Shown here: one piece after another, positions 13,045 to 17,039 of the stretch
Position numbering within the stretch: position 1 is the stretch's first letter
Layout: every line of letters starts with the position of its first letter
DNA from: CAZYCC01 sp964645985
GTDB lineage: Bacteria > Bacillota > Clostridia > Oscillospirales > CAG-272
Direction: 5' to 3'
DNA: 17,039 nt
NCBI GenBank assembly: GCA_964645985.1
Contig: CAZYCC010000036.1
Span: 1-17,039 of the forward strand
The notes under the pieces: generated by a model
Told to the model about the DNA's origin: nothing
Databases searched by the model: none
What the model saw: the letters and a program-made list of their open reading frames with translations, nothing else
Translations under genes and position numbers: made by a program

Positions 13045-13572
13045 ATGGCAACAACCGACGCGTTTTTGCGTCTCATCGTCGCGGTTGACCGCGCGTGGGG
13101 CATCGGCTACCGTGGGCAGCTCCTCACGCGCGTGCGCGAGGATATGCGCCGCTTCCGCTCGCTCACCGAAGGGAAGGTTGTCCTGCTCGGCAGTAACACG
13201 CTCGCCACCTTCCCCGGAGGGACGCCCCTGCCGCGCCGCACGAACATCGTCCTCCACCCGGACCCCGCCTTCGCGCCCGAGGGAGCGACGGTCGCGCACT
13301 CTCTGCCCGAGATCCTTGCGATGGCGCGCGCTTACCCGCCCGAGGATGTCTTCGTCATCGGCGGAGCGTCGGTTTACGCGCAGCTGCTGCCCTACACGGA
13401 GCTCGCCTACGTCACGCGCTTCGAGCAAGTGTTTCCGGCGGATGCCTTCTTCCCCAATCTCGACGAGGATCCCGCGTGGCGCTGCGTCGACGAGGGAACG
13501 CCGCTGCGCGCCGCCCCCACCGACCCCGAGCCTAATCTCACTTTTCGCTTCACCGAGTACCGGCGGGTATAA
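13045..13572 (+). CDS. folA: Dihydrofolate reductase, 175 aa
   Basis: FolA reduces dihydrofolate to tetrahydrofolate with NADPH, closing the cycle with the adjacent thyA. Evidence: LIVAVDRAWGIGYRGQLL at 10-27, REDMRRFRSLTEGKVVLLGSNT at 31-52 with the active-site Asp33, LPRRTNIVLHPD at 62-73, EDVFVIGGASVYAQLLP at 100-116 with the Gly-Gly cofactor motif, and AYVTRFEQVFPADAFFPNLD at 121-140. The LPW motif of the E. coli enzyme is replaced by LLTRV, as in many clostridial DHFRs. The ATG at 13045 directly follows a T-rich tract and has no Shine-Dalgarno sequence. A GGAGG precedes an out-of-frame ATG at 12993, which cannot be used for this protein. Confidence 0.95.
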   Translation: MATTDAFLRLIVAVDRAWGIGYRGQLLTRVREDMRRFRSLTEGKVVLLGSNTLATFPGGTPLPRRTNIVLHPDPAFAPEGATVAHSLPEILAMARAYPPEDVFVIGGASVYAQLLPYTELAYVTRFEQVFPADAFFPNLDEDPAWRCVDEGTPLRAAPTDPEPNLTFRFTEYRRV

Positions 13573-13585
13573 GGAAAAATCGTTC

Positions 13586-13597
13586 TTTTTCGAAAAA
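13586..13597. repeat. A/T-core palindrome downstream of folA
   Basis: TTTTTCGAAAAA is a perfect 12-bp palindrome 14 nt after the folA stop codon, preceded by GTTC. It resembles the cores after thyA and rubrerythrin. Confidence 0.5.
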
Positions 13598-13599
13598 TG

Positions 13600-13865
13600 T
13601 AATAGCTTTGCGCCGCTCTCGTGACCGATGCGGCGGCGTGCCCGATCCCGCACCGGGACGTGGTAGCGCTATCTTCGTCGGCGGCGATAGGTCGGGCGCA
13701 GTGGGCGCCGCCGATCGCAAAATGCTCGCGCGGGAGCGCAGAATCTCTCGAAAATTCGGGGGGAGCTACAATCCGGGTTCCGGGATGAGCGCGCGGGAGC
13801 GGAAGAACCGCGCTGGGCGGGAGGAGGTTCCGGCGGAGTGAGAACGGCAGGGAATCGAAATCGAT
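13600..13865. other. Structured non-coding stretch after folA
   Basis: I see no supportable gene; a 77-codon frame at 13608-13841 has no ribosome binding site or recognisable content. The stretch can form several hairpins, for example CTATC (13671-13675) with GATAG about 12 bases later. It runs into a good terminator at 13866-13894, so it may be the long 3' end of the folA transcript or an unrecognised RNA. Confidence 0.45.
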
Positions 13866-13894
13866 AAACCCGGCGCGAGGCGTGCCGGGTTTTT
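13866..13894 (+). terminator. Intrinsic terminator
   Basis: AAACCCGGC (13866-13874) pairs with GCCGGGTTT (13884-13892) around a nine-base loop, and the right arm continues into T to give five T in all. It lies 294 bp past the folA stop codon. Confidence 0.85.
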
Positions 13895-13952
13895 GCGTGA
13901 GAGCGAAGTTTGCCGCTCGCGCCTTATCGTTTGCCCCCTATTTTTTCAAGCT

Positions 13953-13982
13953 TTGTAACAGGTGGCAGGGCGCGGATATAAT
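13953..13982 (+). promoter_or_regulatory. Orphan promoter-like sequence
   Basis: TTGTAA (13953-13958) and TATAAT (13977-13982) are 18 bp apart, and GATATAATAAAA matches the -10 context of the tRNA-Leu promoter. No gene starts nearby: the next, at 14569, has its own promoter. It could drive an unrecognised RNA or be chance. Confidence 0.4.
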
Positions 13983-14077
13983 AAAAGGGCGAGTGGCGGT
14001 TTTCTTTACGCGCCTTGCGGCAAGGGGCGGGGTGCAGATTATAAAAGGAGATGCGGGCAGCGGTTTTCTTCCGCGCA
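13974..14077. repeat. Imperfect tandem duplication, about 60-64 bp period
   Basis: Units at 13974-14014 and 14035-14077 share ATAAAAGG, then a G-rich stretch, then GCGGTTTTCTT and CGCG. The A/T-rich blocks are 60 bp apart and the GGTTTTCTT blocks 64 bp apart. Confidence 0.55.
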
Positions 14078-14510
14078 TCGAATCGGGACGCGAATTTCGA
14101 TTTTCCGCCGCTCGATCTTTTGCGGCTATTCGCCACCGCGCCGCGCCGGGCGCGCGAAATCCCCACGCCGCCTTCTATGTTTTCCTGCCCGAGAGGCAAC
14201 TCGGCTGCTCCCTTCCTCGCGCCGCACGGGATTTTGCTATTTACGCGCAGGTCCCGCGCTCCCGCCGCCGCGATCCGCCCCACCGCGGGACGGTTTTGCG
14301 TATGCGCGGGGAGATCCGCCGTGCGCGGCTTCCGGGGAAAACCCCGCGCGGCGGCAGCGGAAGGGCCAAGAGCGCCCCAATCCCCGCCCGGTCGATGTCT
14401 TCGCGGAAAGCCCCACGCGGAAGCGGGAGCGAGGGGCCACAAAGGGAGGATTCAGCGCAAGCGCTTTCCCCGCGTATCCCGCAAAGGGAGGCTTTCCACC
14501 CGCCTCGCGC

Positions 14511-14539
14511 TTGACATCCTCGCCCGTTTCCTGTATACT
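14511..14539 (+). promoter_or_regulatory. Sigma-A promoter of the glycosyltransferase gene
   Basis: TTGACA (14511-14516) and TATACT (14534-14539) are exactly 17 bp apart. The leader is about 23 nt and contains GAGGG before the ATG at 14569. Confidence 0.92.
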
Positions 14540-14568
14540 TCTCTTTAACTGCATTATCCGAGGGTAGT

Positions 14569-15675
14569 ATGGCCGCCACCAAGATTCTTCTCCTCAGCTG
14601 CGCCACAGGTGAGGGCCACAACCGCGCCGCCCGCGCCATCGCCGAGGAGGCGCTCGCTCAGGGAAAAAGCTGCGACATTGCCGACCCGCTCGCCTTCCGC
14701 AGCGACCGCGTGAAAAACGCCGCCTCGTCGATCTACAACGGCATCATCAAGAGCCGCCCGAAGCTCTTCGGCGCGATCTACAAGGTCGGCGCGATCTACA
14801 GCTCGACCGGTCTGCGCTCGCCGGTCTACTACGCCAACGCGAGCTACACCGGCAGCCTCTCGGGCTACATCGACGAGAACAAAATCGAGACGGTGATCTG
14901 CACCCATCTTTTCGGGATGGAGGCGATGACCGCCCTCTCGCGCAAGAACATCCCCGCGCCGCCCTCCTTCGGGGTTCTCACCGACTACACCTGCATTCCC
15001 TTCACCGAGGAAACCGGGCTCAACCATTATTTTATCGGCCACGAGGATATGCGCGAGGAGCTGGTCGCGAAGGGCATCCCTTCGGATAAGATTACAGCAT
15101 CCGGCATCCCGGTGTCGCCCGCCTTCAGCGAGAGCGTCACAAAAGAGGAGGCGCGCGAGCGGCTCGGCATCGCGCGCGAGGGGCGGGTCGTCCTCGTGAT
15201 GAGCGGCGGGGTCGGGTGCGAGACGATGCTGCCGCTCTGCGATGCCTTTGCCGCGCGCGGCGGGGTCGCGGTCTATTTTCTCACCGGGCACAACGACGAG
15301 CTGCGCGCGCGCGTCGAGGGCTATCCCGCCGAGGCGGGGCTGCACGCCGTGCCGTTCACCGATGAGGTGCCGCTCTATATGCGCGCGGCGGACGGGGTGA
15401 TCACCAAGTCGGGGGGTCTATCGAGCACCGAGGCGGCGGTCTCCGGTGTCCCGCTCGTCCACCTGATGACCATACCCGGCTGCGAGACGAAAAACGCCGA
15501 GTTCTTTGCCTCGCGCGGGATGTCGCGCATCGCGAGGACTGCCGAGGAGGCGGCGCGCGCCGTGCTCTCCCTGCTCGATGACCCCGCCGCCGCACGCGCC
15601 ATGGTCGAGGCGCAATCCCGCCACATTCCCAAAACCGCCACGAAAACGATCCTCAAAATCGCCTGCGGGGATTGA
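14569..15675 (+). CDS. UgtP/MGDG-synthase-type glycosyltransferase, 368 aa
   Basis: The protein belongs to the GT28-like group of monogalactosyl- and processive glucosyl-diacylglycerol synthases, which add sugars from UDP-sugars to diacylglycerol at the inner face of the membrane. Evidence: the N-terminal LLSCATGEGHNRAARAIAE at 8-26, the THLFGMEAM segment at 112-120, VLTDYTCIPF at 136-145, the SGIPVSPAF hinge at 178-186, VMSGGVGCETMLPLC at 210-224 as start of the nucleotide domain, and the donor-binding ITKSGGLSSTEAAVSGVPLV at 278-297. Length is normal and there is no membrane segment. The specific lipid and sugar cannot be told; MurG, a distant relative, is unlikely given the N-terminal motif. 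yraN follows after 57 bp, probably on the same transcript. Confidence 0.93.
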   Translation: MAATKILLLSCATGEGHNRAARAIAEEALAQGKSCDIADPLAFRSDRVKNAASSIYNGIIKSRPKLFGAIYKVGAIYSSTGLRSPVYYANASYTGSLSGYIDENKIETVICTHLFGMEAMTALSRKNIPAPPSFGVLTDYTCIPFTEETGLNHYFIGHEDMREELVAKGIPSDKITASGIPVSPAFSESVTKEEARERLGIAREGRVVLVMSGGVGCETMLPLCDAFAARGGVAVYFLTGHNDELRARVEGYPAEAGLHAVPFTDEVPLYMRAADGVITKSGGLSSTEAAVSGVPLVHLMTIPGCETKNAEFFASRGMSRIARTAEEAARAVLSLLDDPAAARAMVEAQSRHIPKTATKTILKIACGD

Positions 15676-15732
15676 GAGAAGTCTGGACAAAGCGCGCATA
15701 ACACTTTTTTCTTGCGAGAGGGAAAGGATTTT

Positions 15733-16311
15733 ATGCCGGGAAGAGATGGGGAGCGTGGGAGCGCCGGGAAAGCGACGGTCGGCACCGCTCGTCGCGGGGA
15801 ATATCCCGCCAAGGAGAGCGCGCCGCTTGACAATACGCCGCCGCGCGAAGGGAATTCGGGCGGTTCGCCCGCCGACAAATCCTCGCCGCGCGAGGAGAGC
15901 TGCTCTGCCCTTCCCGCCGACGGGAAACTGCCGCGCGCGCGGCGCGCCTTCGGCGACGAGGGCGAGGACGCCGCCTGCCGCTATCTATCGGCGAAGGGTT
16001 ACGACATTTTGCGGCGCAACTTCAAGGGCGCGCACGGCGAGATTGACATCATCGCGCGGCGCGGGGAGACGCTCGTTTTCGCCGAGGTGAAGACCCGCTC
16101 GTTCGCGGGGCCGCCGTCCGCCGCGTTTGGGCGGCCCGCCGCTGCCGTCACGCGCGAAAAGCGCGCACATCTCATTAGCGCGGCGGAGGAATTCCTACGG
16201 GGCTGCGATTGCGAGGGCGTGCGCGAAATGCGCTTCGATGTCATCGAGGTGAACACCTCCCCCGCAGGCCCCGCCTCCCTCAACCATATCGAAAACGCCT
16301 TCCATAAGTGA
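15733..16311 (+). CDS. yraN: YraN/UPF0102 family nuclease-fold protein with N-terminal extension, 192 aa
   Basis: The core (about residues 68-192) is the YraN family, a restriction-endonuclease-like fold of unsettled function. It contains ARRAFGDEGEDAACRYL at 69-85, the acidic pair of HGEIDIIAR (Glu103, Asp105), the VFAEVKTR motif at 115-122 (Glu118, Lys120), and closes with RFDVIEVN and NHIENAF. Family members are usually about 115-125 aa. Here some 67 residues precede the core, rich in Pro, Ser, Gly and charged residues and probably disordered. The ATG at 15733 follows AAAGGA with four T between; an in-frame TTG at 15712 has no site. I found no ATG, GTG or TTG between 15733 and the core, so the extension should be translated. 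Confidence 0.92.
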   Translation: MPGRDGERGSAGKATVGTARRGEYPAKESAPLDNTPPREGNSGGSPADKSSPREESCSALPADGKLPRARRAFGDEGEDAACRYLSAKGYDILRRNFKGAHGEIDIIARRGETLVFAEVKTRSFAGPPSAAFGRPAAAVTREKRAHLISAAEEFLRGCDCEGVREMRFDVIEVNTSPAGPASLNHIENAFHK

Positions 16312-16663
16312 AGGAGATTGCGCAAAAACAAAAAGAGCGCGGGGCGGGCTACCTTGCGCGATGGATAGGGAAGAGACGCGCTGTGCCGGTAATTTCAGAG
16401 GGCAAAGTGGATTAGGGGGCTTCGCGAGCAGGAAGAAAGCCCGGGCGAGGGGACCAAGGGCGCGGCGAGCGCGCGGGGGTGCGGCGCGGCGTGGTTTCTC
16501 ATCGGAAAGGTTAAAAAGGGTGAGAGGCGAATCTCGAGCGGCGGTCGCCCAAAGCTGTGGAGAATGAAGAAAACCGTGAGGGTGCGGCAGACGGGTAAAA
16601 GGCGACGCGGGTGTGGAGCACATAGGAAAGCAGTACACGGGAGCGGGGCGCGGAAAATTATTC
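16312..16663. other. G-skewed non-coding tract before tRNA-Leu
   Basis: I see no supportable gene. The plus strand is rich in G and purines (for example 32 G to 17 C in 16441-16500), like the tract at 11160-11606. Its end holds ACGGGAGCG and an A/T patch (AAAATTATT at 16654-16662) just before the promoter module; similar items precede the module at 11607. Confidence 0.55.
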
Positions 16664-16701
16664 GCGAGGGGGGTTGACAAGGGCGAAAAGTGTGATATAA
16701 T
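16664..16701 (+). promoter_or_regulatory. Promoter of tRNA-Leu, shared module
   Basis: TTGACA (16674-16679) and TATAAT (16696-16701) are 16 bp apart. GCGAGGGGGG directly precedes the -35 box, AGGGCG follows it, and TGTGA precedes the -10 box. The tRNA begins 10 bp after the -10 box. Confidence 0.9.
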
Positions 16702-16710
16702 AAAATGTAC

Positions 16711-16797
16711 GCGGGTATGGCGGAATTGGCAGACGCGCTAGATTCAGGTTCTAGTGGGGGCAACTCCATGGAGGTTCAAGTCCTCTTACCCGCACCA
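16711..16797 (+). tRNA. tRNA-Leu(CAG)
   Basis: The acceptor stem GCGGGTA (16711-16717) pairs with TACCCGC, followed by discriminator A and an encoded CCA (16795-16797). The anticodon stem CTAGA/TCTAG encloses TTCAGGT, giving anticodon CAG at 16745-16747, which reads CUG. A long variable arm (GGGGG...CTCC region) fits a class II leucine tRNA, and GGTTCAAGTCC is the T arm. It is a one-gene unit with its own promoter and terminator. Confidence 0.97.
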
Positions 16798-16821
16798 ACC
16801 ACCTCGCATGAGGTGGTTTTT
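16797..16821 (+). terminator. Intrinsic terminator of tRNA-Leu
   Basis: AACCACCTC pairs with GAGGTGGTT around GCAT, and the stem ends in five T (16817-16821). The left arm overlaps the last base of the encoded CCA. Confidence 0.9.
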
Positions 16822-16986
16822 GTATACATAGAGGGCGATCGCGCGAGAGAGATCGAAGGAAGAGTGAAAATCCCAAAGGGGAATCTAACCGAGCGGGAGA
16901 GCGGCGCGGCAAGCGCGCGACGCAAAACTGCCGCAGGCGCTCCGGCACGCCGCCCTTGCCGTGATAGTGGTACCTCACAATCCTCC

Positions 16987-17039
<53 letters not shown>

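Larger units (their letters stand above)
13895..14510. other. 616-bp gap with an orphan promoter and an imperfect duplication
   Basis: Open frames of 165-210 codons cross this stretch on both strands, but none has a convincing start or recognisable content and they overlap one another. I treat it as non-coding. It holds the promoter-like pair at 13953-13982, two related units about 60-64 bp apart (13974-14014 and 14035-14077), a GGGGAAAACCCC palindrome at about 14334-14345, and two copies of AAAGGGAGG just before the next promoter. Confidence 0.5.

Noticed and set aside
13650..13690. Resemblance to a T-box core (GTGGTAGCGC, then TTCGTC)
   Set aside because: The invariant TGGNACCGCG is not matched, no stem I is recognisable, and no synthetase or amino-acid gene follows the terminator.
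13882..14514. 210-codon plus-strand frame, and others on both strands, between the terminator and the glycosyltransferase gene
   Set aside because: Several long frames overlap in different phases, none has a ribosome binding site, and the content is biased Arg/Ala/Pro. It starts inside the terminator hairpin.
16751..16978. 75-codon minus-strand frame ending over the tRNA
   Set aside because: Its C-terminal part is the antisense translation of tRNA-Leu, a well-known source of false proteins. The upstream part ends at the poly-G artefact.

Overview
The window looks like one short metagenome-type contig from a GC-rich (about two-thirds GC by eye) anaerobic member of the Firmicutes, most likely an uncultured clostridial lineage. 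This rests on a two-domain rubrerythrin, clostridial-type thymidylate synthase and DHFR, a 418-aa glutamate dehydrogenase, an M18 aminopeptidase of the clostridial ApeA type, consensus sigma-A promoters (TTGACA, 16-17 bp, TATAAT/TATACT) and AGGAGG-type ribosome binding sites. I cannot name the genus. The last 51 bases are pure G and the first 330 are a nest of repeats, so both edges look like assembly breaks.

Layout: 1-361 is non-coding repeats and hairpins. 416-1774 is a ROK/ASKHA-type sugar-kinase-like protein (+) with a near-perfect promoter. 2111-2836 is an endonuclease/exonuclease/phosphatase-fold hydrolase (+), ended by a strong, probably bidirectional terminator. Then comes a leftward block: rubrerythrin (2984-3526), a membrane-anchored LytM/M23-like protein with a damaged active site (3752-5593), glutamate dehydrogenase (6280-7536), M18 aminopeptidase (7673-9058), a membrane-anchored lytic transglycosylase (9487-10221) and dephospho-CoA kinase coaE (10434-11069). 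A 690-bp divergent gap separates this from a rightward block: a small cysteine-rich single-pass membrane protein (11757-12023), thyA (12129-12959), folA (13045-13572), a 1-kb gap without a supported gene, a UgtP/MGDG-synthase-type glycosyltransferase (14569-15675), a YraN-family protein with a long N-terminal extension (15733-16311) and tRNA-Leu(CAG) (16711-16797).

How the genes fit together: ApeA and glutamate dehydrogenase would suit peptide and amino-acid catabolism. ThyA and FolA form the dTMP/dihydrofolate cycle. The transglycosylase, the LytM-like protein and the glycolipid glycosyltransferase are envelope functions. Rubrerythrin handles peroxide. Most genes are ordinary housekeeping genes.

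I found no defence system, CRISPR array, transposase or phage gene. What stands out is between and around the genes: a near-identical promoter module in front of two unrelated genes, A/T-core palindromes just after three stop codons, four housekeeping genes without a recognisable Shine-Dalgarno sequence, an apparently inactive LytM protein, and the small CxxCxxC membrane protein with a strong promoter and structured leader.
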